Source of the DNA: Splendidivirga corallicola | GTDB lineage: Bacteria; Bacteroidota; Bacteroidia; Cytophagales; Cyclobacteriaceae | Length of the DNA: 64,000 nucleotides | NCBI GenBank assembly: GCA_030442035.1 | Contig: JAUJEA010000001.1 | Span: forward strand, 1,209,559-1,273,558 | Direction of reading: 5' to 3' | Shown here: one piece after another, positions 27,374 through 35,790 of the stretch | How the letters are laid out: the number at the start of each line of letters is the position of its first letter | How positions within the stretch are numbered: position 1 is the stretch's first letter | Notes under the pieces: generated by a model | Databases searched by the model: none | Told to the model about the DNA's origin: nothing | What the model saw: the letters and a program-made list of their open reading frames with translations, nothing else | Position numbers and translations under genes: made by a program

Positions 27374-27742
27374 TTATTTTTGTTTTTGAAGTTCATTAAT
27401 CATATCGCTTATTGAAAATCCATAGCTAAATGCGATGGAAGAAAACTCATTACATATTTCTCTCAGTTTTTCACCCTTTTCTTTGTCAGATATCTGGATC
27501 TTGATGTCACTTATGAATGTACCCGTACCCTGTTGCGTTTCTAAAACATTCTGAATTTCTAATTCTCTATAGGCCTTGGCAACTGTATTCAGGTTTACTT
27601 TCAATTCCACTGCCAATGATCTCACGGTTGGCAACTGCTCTCCTGCTTTCAGTTTTCCGGTAGCAATGCCAAATTTAATCTGATCGATGATTTGCCGATA
27701 AAATGGGGACCCCGCTTTCGGATCCAGTTTAAAATCAATCAT
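27374..27742 (-). CDS. GntR-family repressor, YtrA type
   Basis: 122 residues. Residues 10-75 are a GntR winged helix-turn-helix (FYRQIIDQIKFGIATGKLKA, EQLPTVRSLAVELKVNLNTV, AKAYRELEIQ, GTGTFI), followed by only a short helical tail of about 45 residues for dimerisation, as in YtrA-type members. These repress short operons, usually transporters. Here the operon is gntR-slipin. A perfect palindrome immediately upstream (27763-27790), plus a third half-site over the start codon, strongly suggests autorepression. Confidence 0.92.
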   Translation of the reverse strand: MIDFKLDPKAGSPFYRQIIDQIKFGIATGKLKAGEQLPTVRSLAVELKVNLNTVAKAYRELEIQNVLETQQGTGTFISDIKIQISDKEKGEKLREICNEFSSIAFSYGFSISDMINELQKQK

Positions 27743-27790
27743 TGTACTATTATCATAATATCATATTGTACTATATGTATAGTACAATAT
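27741..27790 (-). promoter_or_regulatory. Operator of the gntR-slipin operon
   Basis: A perfect 12-bp inverted repeat, ATATTGTACTAT-ATGT-ATAGTACAATAT (27763-27790), lies 21 bases upstream of the gntR start codon. A further copy of the half-site ATTGTACTAT (27741-27750) overlaps the start codon itself, giving three half-sites in 50 bases. Symmetry, size and position match the operators of GntR/YtrA-type repressors. Confidence 0.75.
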
Positions 27791-27949
27791 ACAACTATTT
27801 TTTATATATCCAAAATAATCGGTATGACAGTTTTTGAGAAGTGACAAACAGAGGACTCCACACACCATTCTCCAATCTAAAATAAGTGGATTTACCTCAA
27901 TTGGGCAGAACAATAAATTAGTGGCATGTTTTCAAAAGGATTTATAATA

Positions 27950-27986
27950 ATATACTTTAATTTGAAAATGATAAACCAAAGTATAT
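27950..27986. repeat. Inverted repeat upstream of the AraC-type regulator
   Basis: Arms ATATACTTT (27950-27958) and AAAGTATAT (27978-27986), perfect over 9 bp with 19 bases between, ending 11 bases before the start codon at 27998. It could be an autoregulatory operator or an RNA hairpin covering the ribosome site. Confidence 0.4.
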
Positions 27987-27997
27987 CATAATCTAAT

Positions 27998-29005
27998 ATG
28001 TCTATCCTTTTTTTACTGGCAAGCCTTGGTGTAGTAAATGGTTTGTTGATCGGCTTTTACCTTATCATCAAAAAGAAAAGAACGGTTGCTGATAGCTACT
28101 TTGGTCTCTTACTATTGGCATTAAGCATTCGGATCGGGAAATCAGTATTCTTTTACTTCAATCGTGAGGTGGATCAGCTGATTCTGCAAATCGGGCTTTC
28201 AGCCTGCATATTTATCGGCCCCTTCTTTTACCTCTATTCAAAAGCATTGCAAAAGCATGAGCAAGATTTCAAACGAAAAGATGGGCTGTTATTACTGGCG
28301 CTTTTGGTTGCCATTATTGGCATAGGTCTTCGATTCCCTTATCGATCATTTCCTGAAATCTGGAATGGATACATTATCTATGGTATCTATTCGGTATGGA
28401 TCCTTTTTACATTGTTAGGTTTGTACTACAGTGGTAGGATGCTTAAAGGAGTGACTCTTTCACCTAACAAAATGAACGGAAACCAACAATATGTAGCAGC
28501 CATTGCTTTGGCTATGTTGTTCATTACCTGCACTTACCAAGTTGCTCTTTTTGTGGGATTCACATATATCTGGGGCGCCCTGATCTTTTCATTTACTTTT
28601 TATTACCTGTTAGGCAGAGCACTCCTTACCAAAAAATCCATCACTCCCAAAGTTCCTGTCCAGCTATTGGAAAACGGCAATGAATTATTGGCACAAGTGA
28701 ATGATTTAATGGCAAGTCAAAAACCATTCATCAATAAGGGATTAAAACTGGATGAGCTAGCCACACAGGCAGGTATGTCAAAGCATACACTTTCACGCGT
28801 TCTGAATGAAGTATATGAATATGGCTTCTCGCATTATATCAAGGAGTATAGGGTAAATGAAGCCAAACAGCTTATAACCACCAGACCAGACCTTTCGCTT
28901 GAAGGAATAGGATACGAAGCAGGGTTCAATTCCAAGTCTGCCTTTTTTGAAGCGTTTAAGAAAATAGCGAATTGCACTCCCGCGGAATATAAAAAATTCA
29001 GATGA
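27998..29005 (+). CDS. AraC-family transcriptional regulator with membrane-embedded N-terminus
   Basis: 335 residues. The first 210 residues contain about seven hydrophobic helices (from SILFLLASLGVVNGLLIGFY to FTYIWGALIFSFTFYYLLG), the sensor architecture frequent in Bacteroidota. Residues about 225-335 form the AraC DNA-binding domain with two helix-turn-helix units: LKLDELATQAGMSKHTLSRV and the signature SLEGIGYEAGFNSKSAFFEAFKK followed by CTPAEYKKFR at the C-terminus. It probably responds to a membrane or periplasmic cue. The next genes on the same strand (sugar dehydrogenase, serine hydrolase) are possible targets, but gaps of 267-320 bases argue against one operon. Confidence 0.92.
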   Translation: MSILFLLASLGVVNGLLIGFYLIIKKKRTVADSYFGLLLLALSIRIGKSVFFYFNREVDQLILQIGLSACIFIGPFFYLYSKALQKHEQDFKRKDGLLLLALLVAIIGIGLRFPYRSFPEIWNGYIIYGIYSVWILFTLLGLYYSGRMLKGVTLSPNKMNGNQQYVAAIALAMLFITCTYQVALFVGFTYIWGALIFSFTFYYLLGRALLTKKSITPKVPVQLLENGNELLAQVNDLMASQKPFINKGLKLDELATQAGMSKHTLSRVLNEVYEYGFSHYIKEYRVNEAKQLITTRPDLSLEGIGYEAGFNSKSAFFEAFKKIANCTPAEYKKFR

Positions 29006-29325
29006 TAACCCAGGACAAACGCCCTTGAACTTTCAGACAATACCAATTAATCCGAAAGGTTAATAGTAATGGAAATGCAGGTGGGATTGTGTTCAAGTGT
29101 TTAAGTTGATCAATAAAAGAATTGTATAGTATGATATGCTAAGCTGTTTTTTATATCTTCTTAATCACTATCGAGTTGGTCTTTCAAAATAAATTTGCTC
29201 TAAATAGTTTTCCTGAAATAATGAAAAGTTGTCCAGAATGATCATCTAATACCTCTTAATCCTCTGATTGTGCGACAGCGCTACGGAATATCCGTATTCT
29301 TGAAAGTATCAAAATCAATACATTC
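29006..29325. other. Intergenic region upstream of the sugar dehydrogenase gene
   Basis: 320 bases without a gene. It contains a 15-base palindrome TACGGA-ATA-TCCGTA at 29282-29296, 29 bases before the start codon at 29326, a candidate operator. No promoter matching TAnnTTTG was found. Confidence 0.4.
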
Positions 29326-30903
29326 ATGAAACGCATAACTTTTTCTATCATCCTTAGCATATTAGTCAGTACATCTGTTAACGGACAAACAGATCAGGAT
29401 CTGATAAAAGAAACCATTTACGATTTTATTGATGGCACTACCTATAACTATCCTGACACCATAGCTTCTGCTTTTCTTCCGGGAACACGCATGTTTTTAT
29501 ATAATGACGAGGATTCTTTATGGATGATGACCTCCGAACAATACGCCTCTCTCTATAGCAGAAAACCTCCTGGCACCAGGAATAACAGGATAGGAAGCAT
29601 CAAAACCATAGACATTGAAAAGGATGTAGCCTTCGCCAAAGTGCAGTTCATTATTCCCTTTTTCGGGAATCGATATTACGATTTGCTATTGCTCAAAAAG
29701 ATACAGGGACAGTGGAAAATTATCGCCAAGTGCACTTCTGCCGAACCCATACCAAAATCACCTCAGGAAATGATTGCTCAGCCTGTAAAAGAGGTGGTGA
29801 TGGACAACCTGAACCGACCATGGAGTATGGCATTCCTATCCGAGGAGGAAGCAATCATTGCCGAAAAAGATGGTGATCTGTTAAGGGTTAACTTATCTAC
29901 AAAGGAAAAGCAGAAAATTACAGGGCTGCCTACCGATGTGGCTAGAAAAATAAAGATCGACACATCCAAACATTCGTGGGGAGTATTCCCTCCAAGAGCA
30001 CACGGACAAACCAGGAGTTTCAATGCCGGATGGTTTCAGGTGCTACTGGACCCTGATTTTAAGAACAACGCTTACATCTACATATCCTACGCTGCAGAGA
30101 ATAAAAAAAGAGAAAGCACCACCAAGGTCATCAGAGGAAAATTGTCAGGTAACAAACTTACCCGGATAGAAACATTGTTTTTAGCAGAACCCTACTCTCA
30201 TGGGCTATTCCATTATGGTGGAGGGATGATCTTTGGATCTGATGGCAAACTTTATATAACCATCGGGGAAAGAAATCTCTTCGAACATCTTAATCCCGTA
30301 CCACCCCTCTCGCAGGACATTACGGATAAAAGAGGAAAGATCATCAGGATCAATCCCGATGGATCCATCCCTGATGATAACCCTTATTTTGGTCCTGATG
30401 CCATTAAAGGACTTTTTGCATTAGGAATAAGGGCTTCACAGGGCCTAACGATTGATCCGGCCACAGATAAGATATGGTTCAGTGAACACGGAACCATCCA
30501 GGGTGATGAGCTCAATATACTAACCGCCGGTGCTAATTACGGCTGGCCCCATAGAACCAGTGGTGGGTACCGGTCAAAGGATTATAATCCACCCATTATC
30601 CCGGGAACAACCTTCACTGACCCTGTACATTTCTGGGACAAGACGGTAGCACCAACAGGACTTACTTTTTATTCAGGCCGGGAATTCCCGCAATGGAATG
30701 GAAACCTCCTGGTACCCGGTCTAAGTAAAGGCAGTCTATGGAGAGTGATTATTGCAAATGATACTGTGATCAGCGCCGAAGAGCTCTTTATCAATGATCG
30801 CGTGAGATTAAGAAAGGCTGTGGTATCTCCACGAGGACAGCTTTATCTACTGTCAGATGAAGAGCACGGAAAATTAATAAGAGTCAGGAATGTGAATAAC
30901 TGA
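29326..30903 (+). CDS. Secreted PQQ-type sugar dehydrogenase with N-terminal NTF2-like domain
   Basis: 525 residues with a signal peptide (MKRITFSIILSILVSTSVNG-Q). Residues about 22-145 look like an NTF2-like/putative lumazine-binding domain (DLIKETIYDFIDGTTYNYPD, FAKVQFIIPFFGNRYYDLLL, QGQWKIIAKC). Residues about 150-525 form a six-bladed propeller of the soluble glucose/aldose dehydrogenase family: LNRPWSMAFLSEEEAIIAEK, HYGGGMIFGSDGKLYITIGE, LGIRASQGLTIDPATDKIWF, SEHGTIQGDELN, GANYGWPHRTSGG. The family oxidises aldoses in the periplasm with PQQ and calcium, although many members have lost PQQ or act on other substrates. No PQQ biosynthesis gene is in the window. The domain fusion is the notable feature. 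Confidence 0.85.
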   Translation: MKRITFSIILSILVSTSVNGQTDQDLIKETIYDFIDGTTYNYPDTIASAFLPGTRMFLYNDEDSLWMMTSEQYASLYSRKPPGTRNNRIGSIKTIDIEKDVAFAKVQFIIPFFGNRYYDLLLLKKIQGQWKIIAKCTSAEPIPKSPQEMIAQPVKEVVMDNLNRPWSMAFLSEEEAIIAEKDGDLLRVNLSTKEKQKITGLPTDVARKIKIDTSKHSWGVFPPRAHGQTRSFNAGWFQVLLDPDFKNNAYIYISYAAENKKRESTTKVIRGKLSGNKLTRIETLFLAEPYSHGLFHYGGGMIFGSDGKLYITIGERNLFEHLNPVPPLSQDITDKRGKIIRINPDGSIPDDNPYFGPDAIKGLFALGIRASQGLTIDPATDKIWFSEHGTIQGDELNILTAGANYGWPHRTSGGYRSKDYNPPIIPGTTFTDPVHFWDKTVAPTGLTFYSGREFPQWNGNLLVPGLSKGSLWRVIIANDTVISAEELFINDRVRLRKAVVSPRGQLYLLSDEEHGKLIRVRNVNN

Positions 30904-31031
30904 TGGTAATCATGTTCTGGGGCAATGATGGGTTTGTTGGAAAAAAATTTAAAAACCAAACAATATCATCCTTGCATACTCCAGGCTAGCGTTTGCCTTG
31001 GGTCATATCACTTAACTAAATTATCATATAA

Positions 31032-31047
31032 ATGAATGATTATTCAT
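31032..31047. repeat. Short palindrome upstream of the serine hydrolase gene
   Basis: ATGAAT-GATT-ATTCAT, a perfect 16-base palindrome 124 bases before the start at 31171, in a 267-base gap. Possible operator; could be chance in AT-rich DNA. Confidence 0.2.
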
Positions 31048-31170
31048 AACGGTCCAAAGCAGACGCTCTATTTTTCCATCCAATTCAATTTCTAACCACG
31101 CATGTAACTCCCCTTTGGATTGAATACAAGAATTAGTACCTTAAAAAATGTAGGACAATAACCAATTGCT

Positions 31171-32538
31171 ATGCGTAGATTTAAGCATCTTTCCCCAGTC
31201 ATATTTCTTTTTTTGTGGTTTGTATTTTCAAGTTATCAGACTCCTGACACCTTACCCAAACATGTCATTGATAGCATTGAAAAGAGAATTGAAAATGGTA
31301 TCAATCCCAGTATTGCCATAGGAATTATTGATAAGAAGGGACCTAAATTTTTCAATTTTGGTAAAACGAGCAAAGAGGGGCAGCTAGTCGAAGAGCATAC
31401 CATCTATGAAATTGGTTCGATCACAAAGGTCTTTACCGCTATATTATTAGCACAACAGGTAATGGGAGGTACCATCTCACTGGATGAACCAGTCAATTCA
31501 TACCTTCCCTCTGAGGTAGTCATGCCTGTTAAAGGATCAGATAAAATAACCTTTGGAACCCTCTCCGACCACACCTCAGGATTGCCACGCATGCCAAACA
31601 ATTTTACACCTGCCAATCCTGGCAACCCCTATGTTGATTATAAGGTGGAACAAATGTACTCCTTCATTTCCAGTTATGAGCCGACCAGAAAAGTAGGTGC
31701 AAAGTATGAATACTCTAACCTTGCTCAGGGACTTCTAGGACACATTCTCTCATTGAATACCGATCTCTCCTATGAGGCTTTAATGATCAGGAATATCGCT
31801 TCACCGTTGAAAATGGAAGAAACGAAAATAGTATTTGACCAAAATATGAAAAATAACCTGGCGATAGGTCATAGCAATGGTGTTGAAGTTGAAAATTGGG
31901 ATATTCCTACATTGGCAGGTGCGGGTGCTATCAGAAGCTCAACTTCCGATATGCTCAAGTTTTTATCCGCGAATTTAGGGCTAACCGAAACATCGTTACG
32001 ATCAGCTATGGATATGACCCATCAGGTTCGACACGACAAAGCAGGGGGAATGCGTGTTGGGCTTGGCTGGCATATCAAGAAGGGGGCAAATGGAGATGTC
32101 ATTTGGCATAATGGTGGTACCGGTGGCTATCGTGCCTTTGCCGGTTTTGTCAAAGAATCTGGAAAGGGTGTTGTAGTGCTGACAAATTCAACAGCCAGTA
32201 TCGATGACATAGGATTTCATCTTTTGGATCCTGATTCTGAGTTAAAGGAAGTTTTATCCAAGTCGGACGCAGTTCAGGTTCCCGAAGAAATATTGGAAAG
32301 CTATGTAGGCAGCTATGAGCTAGCTCCAAATTTCAGCATTGCCATTACACGGGAAGGAACGCAACTCTACGGACAAGCCACCGGACAAAGCAGATTCGAA
32401 ATGTTCCCAAAAAACAATACGGAATTCTACCTGGTAGCGGTAGAGGCACAGATCACATTCCAGGTTCAAAAAGATGTAGTGGAAAGCCTGACATTATTCC
32501 AAAACGGACAGGAAGTAGTGGGTAAAAAAATTGAATAG
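31171..32538 (+). CDS. Serine hydrolase, class C beta-lactamase-like
   Basis: 455 residues with an N-terminal hydrophobic segment (HLSPVIFLFLWFVFSSY) acting as signal peptide or anchor. The penicillin-binding fold motifs are in order: SxxK as GSITKVFTA with the catalytic serine near residue 83, YxN as YEYSNLAQG near 181, and HxG as WHNGGTGGYRA near 313. A beta-barrel C-terminal extension of about 90 residues (VGSYELAPNFSIAITREGTQ) follows, as in many Bacteroidota esterase/AmpC-like proteins. Substrate may be an ester, peptide or beta-lactam; motifs alone do not decide. Transcribed singly. Confidence 0.9.
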   Translation: MRRFKHLSPVIFLFLWFVFSSYQTPDTLPKHVIDSIEKRIENGINPSIAIGIIDKKGPKFFNFGKTSKEGQLVEEHTIYEIGSITKVFTAILLAQQVMGGTISLDEPVNSYLPSEVVMPVKGSDKITFGTLSDHTSGLPRMPNNFTPANPGNPYVDYKVEQMYSFISSYEPTRKVGAKYEYSNLAQGLLGHILSLNTDLSYEALMIRNIASPLKMEETKIVFDQNMKNNLAIGHSNGVEVENWDIPTLAGAGAIRSSTSDMLKFLSANLGLTETSLRSAMDMTHQVRHDKAGGMRVGLGWHIKKGANGDVIWHNGGTGGYRAFAGFVKESGKGVVVLTNSTASIDDIGFHLLDPDSELKEVLSKSDAVQVPEEILESYVGSYELAPNFSIAITREGTQLYGQATGQSRFEMFPKNNTEFYLVAVEAQITFQVQKDVVESLTLFQNGQEVVGKKIE

Positions 32539-33022
32539 TTTTATCTGATTAAAATATTTTCGGAACAAAGTGGGCATTGAAGCTCCCCTGACTGTTCAGG
32601 ATATGCCATCTCGAACTAGTGTTCTTGGATCTACAATCTAAGCTTTTTTTGCCCTTCCTATTTCGCTACTTCAAGCCGGATAACATGTCCTTACTTCAGC
32701 ATTTCGAGTCCATGAGGTCGAGACTATAAGTTTTTAGCAATGAAGATTATTTCCACCCTTGCAGCAGCCTTATAAGGCATAGGTATATAACAATTAAAAG
32801 ATCATCCTTCAGGTTGTACAAAAAGAGTGCTTTCGAAGGGAACCATTTCACCAAGTCCTATTCCGAAGAAATCAGATAAAGGTGCAGAAACAGCTGCTTT
32901 TTCAGATTGGTCCCCAAACACCTCTATCTTCATTTCCCTTCTTGCTTCTTCTACCTAGCATGTATTCCCTATCAACCATGATCATGTAACAATTCCCGCA
33001 CCTTTTTAGTCAAAAATCACTT
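32539..33022. other. Intergenic region holding a decayed enzyme gene
   Basis: 484 bases between the convergent serine hydrolase and GH116 genes. The central part (32727-32954) is a recognisable gene relic listed separately. On either side I could not find a frame that continues the homology convincingly. Confidence 0.5.
32727..32954 (-). pseudogene. Relic of a GH172/DUF2961-family gene
   Basis: Conceptual translation on the minus strand gives VEEARREMKIEVFGDQSEKA, then AVSAPLSDFFGIGLGEMVPF and ESTLFVQPEG, an in-frame TGA at 32804-32802, then SFNCYIPMPYKAAARVEIIF and IAKNL before a TAG. This reproduces the core of DUF2961/GH172 proteins (W/F-D-..-sapLgDFFG-G, and S-F-N-C-Y-I-P-M-P-F..aArv), in which an arginine normally precedes SFNCY, so the TGA is most simply a mutated CGA. 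The N-terminal part is missing and the 3' part has degenerated. It sits directly after GH116 on the same strand, so the locus once had a second enzyme of the GH172 family, whose known members act on fructose- and arabinose-containing glycans. Confidence 0.7.
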
Positions 33023-35698
33023 TTATTTGATTTTGGGATCAGTTAAGAAACCTGCTTCATTATCATTGTGGCTAATGATAAATGACACTTCCTTACCTTT
33101 CTCAAAGGTTTTAGCCTTTTTAAACTTAAGAATACCATATCCATTAAGAGTAAAGGACTTTAACATGATATCTGCGTTATGAGAGGAAAGGGTCACTTTA
33201 ATATTGTCACTTTGATTTTCGAGTTTAACGGTACCATATTGGTAGCCATTAGACCAGAAGTACTGGCCTTCATTTGAATTAAACTTCATTGTTTGGTTAA
33301 CTGCTGAGTACTGGAAACCAGTATAAGCTAAAATGCCTGCCCAAGCTGCCATGGCTCTGGCATATCTGTGGCCGTACTCGCCTTCATTAAAAGGGTTGCG
33401 CTTATACCCGTCATAACGGTTGCGAATATCACTAAAAATCTTCAAGCCATTCTCAACCTGACCTTCATAGATCATATGAGCTGCCGTACTGTATTCAAAT
33501 CCGGTCATCAATTCTGTGTAATACGGAAAAGGGAAGTCCAGCAACGTACCCTCCTTTGGATAAGATGCCATCACTAAGCCCGCTTCGTCCCCAATGGCAA
33601 AGCTCCTGAAGGTATTAAAGTGCTCATTGAAGTTATCTACATAGTTATACTTCATAATACTTTTGAGGGTGGACCGAACATTATCCTGGTCCAAGACATA
33701 GCCTAGCCCCGTCGTATGTGCCAGGTATTGCCCAACCAGTTGGTCTACCAAACATCCTTTGCCTAATTGGGCTACCTTACTCGCTTCCTCCGGTATGTGA
33801 TGTTCATAATAGTCCCCATTAAAAATATTTGTGTCAATCCACTTTCTTCCTCGTTTGTACAAGTCGTTACATTCTTTTTCAAATTTCTTGTCGCCTAGAT
33901 AAGAAGCCATTTCGGCGGAAGCTTTTAAAGCCCCTAAGTACCAACCTGCCATCTGAGGGTTTGGCCCCACATAGTTGATGTCCATGGTATTGTGCTGACT
34001 ACCTTCCATTACCCCATCTTTGTTGGTATCCCAGATACCAGTCCACGCAAACGACATTGCTTTTTTTATGTTGGGCCACATTGACCGGAGCTTATCATCA
34101 TCACCCGAAAGCTGCCAGTCACGATACATCTTGATAAGTGTGCCCATTTGGCCATCGGCAGCCCAGTGTCTAAATCCTTTCGCGTTGCTAATAGGTAAGT
34201 TTACCCGATGACTTTGGGCTCCTTGCTCATTAGTGGCATGCATAAATTCCACTTCACGAAATTTGGTAGACAAATCCCCGAAAAGGAATGGAATTGTTGA
34301 CTCATAGTTCCAAACGTGGAAACAAGTACCATGTCCCCAACCTGATGCTTTCTCTGCTCCTATTTTAGTACCAAAGATACTTCCAGTGCCCTCCCATCCA
34401 AAGGGAAGTCCATCAGCAGTACGGAAAACAGTCTGGCTCCTCAAGTTATTCAGATTAAACAAACCTGCCTCTTTTAATACATCTGGGATATCGCTATTCG
34501 CTAGTGCACTGACAAAATTGATAGTTTCTTTTTCGAGCATTTCAAAATTAGCAGCAGTTTTTTCTGCCACTTCCCAGGCATTTTCGTATTGGGTCGCATA
34601 ATAATTACCTACTATCGCTGTACCATGGTGGTGCAACATATTGTTCCAGGCTGTTCGATTAGGGAAATGCCAGGTGAGCATATAGGTAACCGTTTTTGAT
34701 TCCCCAGGTTGAAGTGTTTGTTTTACCGCTAAAGTAGCAGGAGGAGTTTTGATTTTAGTAGTCGAATTTCCAAGATTGTCACCTATGAATTCTGTTTCTT
34801 TGGCATTTTCTGAAGAACTCCTTTCCGGATGATCCGTGATTTTGCCATCAGCGATAAAGTCGTCCCAAAACTCACGAAAAGTCCAGTTCCACCCTAACTT
34901 GGCCCAAGAAGTACGATAGCTTGCTTCTCCATCGGACAGGGTAGTCAATGCCATAGTTCCCCAGTTAATGTCTTTCTTGTCCACTCCTTCGGAGTACATG
35001 TAAAGCCCTTTGAGCTTTCCATTCTCTCTGTATTCGTTATAGTTGCCGTTTGGCTCGCCCGACCATCCATCCGTCCCAATGTAATTTGGCACCATGCCAA
35101 CTAGCGATGTTTCCACTGATTCATCAGTATTGTTGGTCATGACATACCGCAATATCGCAACAGGAATACCACTTCTATCGGCATCCCCTACTACCAAAGG
35201 ATTAAATGCCTCCAGTCGGATATCAATAGGTACATCACGGTGCTCAAAATTGATTTGGGCCATCGGATATGCAGCTGCAAAGGTTGCTTTCTCAAACCTA
35301 GGAAAACCTGAATTGACGGCATTGGCACCCCAATCCCCATAGTAATCTTTTATATCAATGGGGCCTTCAAGTACCTTGATCTTTGCATTATCATTCCCTT
35401 TTTTATAATAAAGTGCAAAAAAGGGGCCGTTGGCAATGGTAGGCGCCACTAATTTAAAGGCTGGTAAATATCCTATTGCCCCACGATTCATAATCTCCCA
35501 ATCCCGCAGATCTCCTTTGCCTCCAATGGATACGGTACCTGTCCCAATCCCACCCAAGGGCATGGCTACTTCTGCTAAATGTTTGCCCTCATAGGTTTTA
35601 AGCACTGGCCATGTACTATTCCATTTTTGTGCCTTTACTGTACATACCAAGTGCAACAGTACAAATACTATAGATATTTTTAGTGTCAATTTATTCAT
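33023..35698 (-). CDS. GH116-family glycosidase (glucosylceramidase/beta-glucosidase type)
   Basis: 891 residues from the ATG at 35698, which opens a clean signal peptide ([20 protein letters not shown], cleavage after VKA-Q); an in-frame ATG 42 bases earlier would add a Phe-rich stretch inside the terminator. The N-terminal domain has the GH116 hallmark [22 protein letters not shown]-type segment, and the C-terminal (alpha/alpha)6 barrel contains [20 protein letters not shown], where the family places its acid/base aspartate, and [18 protein letters not shown]116 enzymes hydrolyse beta-glucosides or xylosides, including glucosylceramide and bile-acid glucosides. Periplasmic or surface. It is the enzyme of locus 2, downstream of susD across an intrinsic terminator. 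Confidence 0.88.
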   Translation of the reverse strand: MNKLTLKISIVFVLLHLVCTVKAQKWNSTWPVLKTYEGKHLAEVAMPLGGIGTGTVSIGGKGDLRDWEIMNRGAIGYLPAFKLVAPTIANGPFFALYYKKGNDNAKIKVLEGPIDIKDYYGDWGANAVNSGFPRFEKATFAAAYPMAQINFEHRDVPIDIRLEAFNPLVVGDADRSGIPVAILRYVMTNNTDESVETSLVGMVPNYIGTDGWSGEPNGNYNEYRENGKLKGLYMYSEGVDKKDINWGTMALTTLSDGEASYRTSWAKLGWNWTFREFWDDFIADGKITDHPERSSSENAKETEFIGDNLGNSTTKIKTPPATLAVKQTLQPGESKTVTYMLTWHFPNRTAWNNMLHHHGTAIVGNYYATQYENAWEVAEKTAANFEMLEKETINFVSALANSDIPDVLKEAGLFNLNNLRSQTVFRTADGLPFGWEGTGSIFGTKIGAEKASGWGHGTCFHVWNYESTIPFLFGDLSTKFREVEFMHATNEQGAQSHRVNLPISNAKGFRHWAADGQMGTLIKMYRDWQLSGDDDKLRSMWPNIKKAMSFAWTGIWDTNKDGVMEGSQHNTMDINYVGPNPQMAGWYLGALKASAEMASYLGDKKFEKECNDLYKRGRKWIDTNIFNGDYYEHHIPEEASKVAQLGKGCLVDQLVGQYLAHTTGLGYVLDQDNVRSTLKSIMKYNYVDNFNEHFNTFRSFAIGDEAGLVMASYPKEGTLLDFPFPYYTELMTGFEYSTAAHMIYEGQVENGLKIFSDIRNRYDGYKRNPFNEGEYGHRYARAMAAWAGILAYTGFQYSAVNQTMKFNSNEGQYFWSNGYQYGTVKLENQSDNIKVTLSSHNADIMLKSFTLNGYGILKFKKAKTFEKGKEVSFIISHNDNEAGFLTDPKIK

Positions 35699-35721
35699 TG
35701 ATATATTATTTTTTAAAAAAG

Positions 35722-35758
35722 GAAAAAAAGAAAAGCACATTGCGGTATGCTTTTCTTT
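35722..35758 (-). terminator. Intrinsic terminator between susD and GH116
   Basis: In the minus-strand RNA the arms AAAGAAAAGCA and TGCTTTTCTTT pair perfectly over 11 bp around a 10-nt loop and run directly into more U residues. It lies 32 bases after the susD stop and 24 bases before the GH116 start, so most susCD transcripts should stop here and GH116 would be made by read-through. Confidence 0.7.
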
Positions 35759-35790
35759 CTTATATAAGAATCATTAGGTAGGTGATCCGG

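Noticed and set aside
32539-32726. Continuation of the GH172 relic towards the serine hydrolase gene
   Set aside because: Fragments such as YPEQSGELQCPLC can be read, but none matches the expected later DUF2961 segments convincingly.
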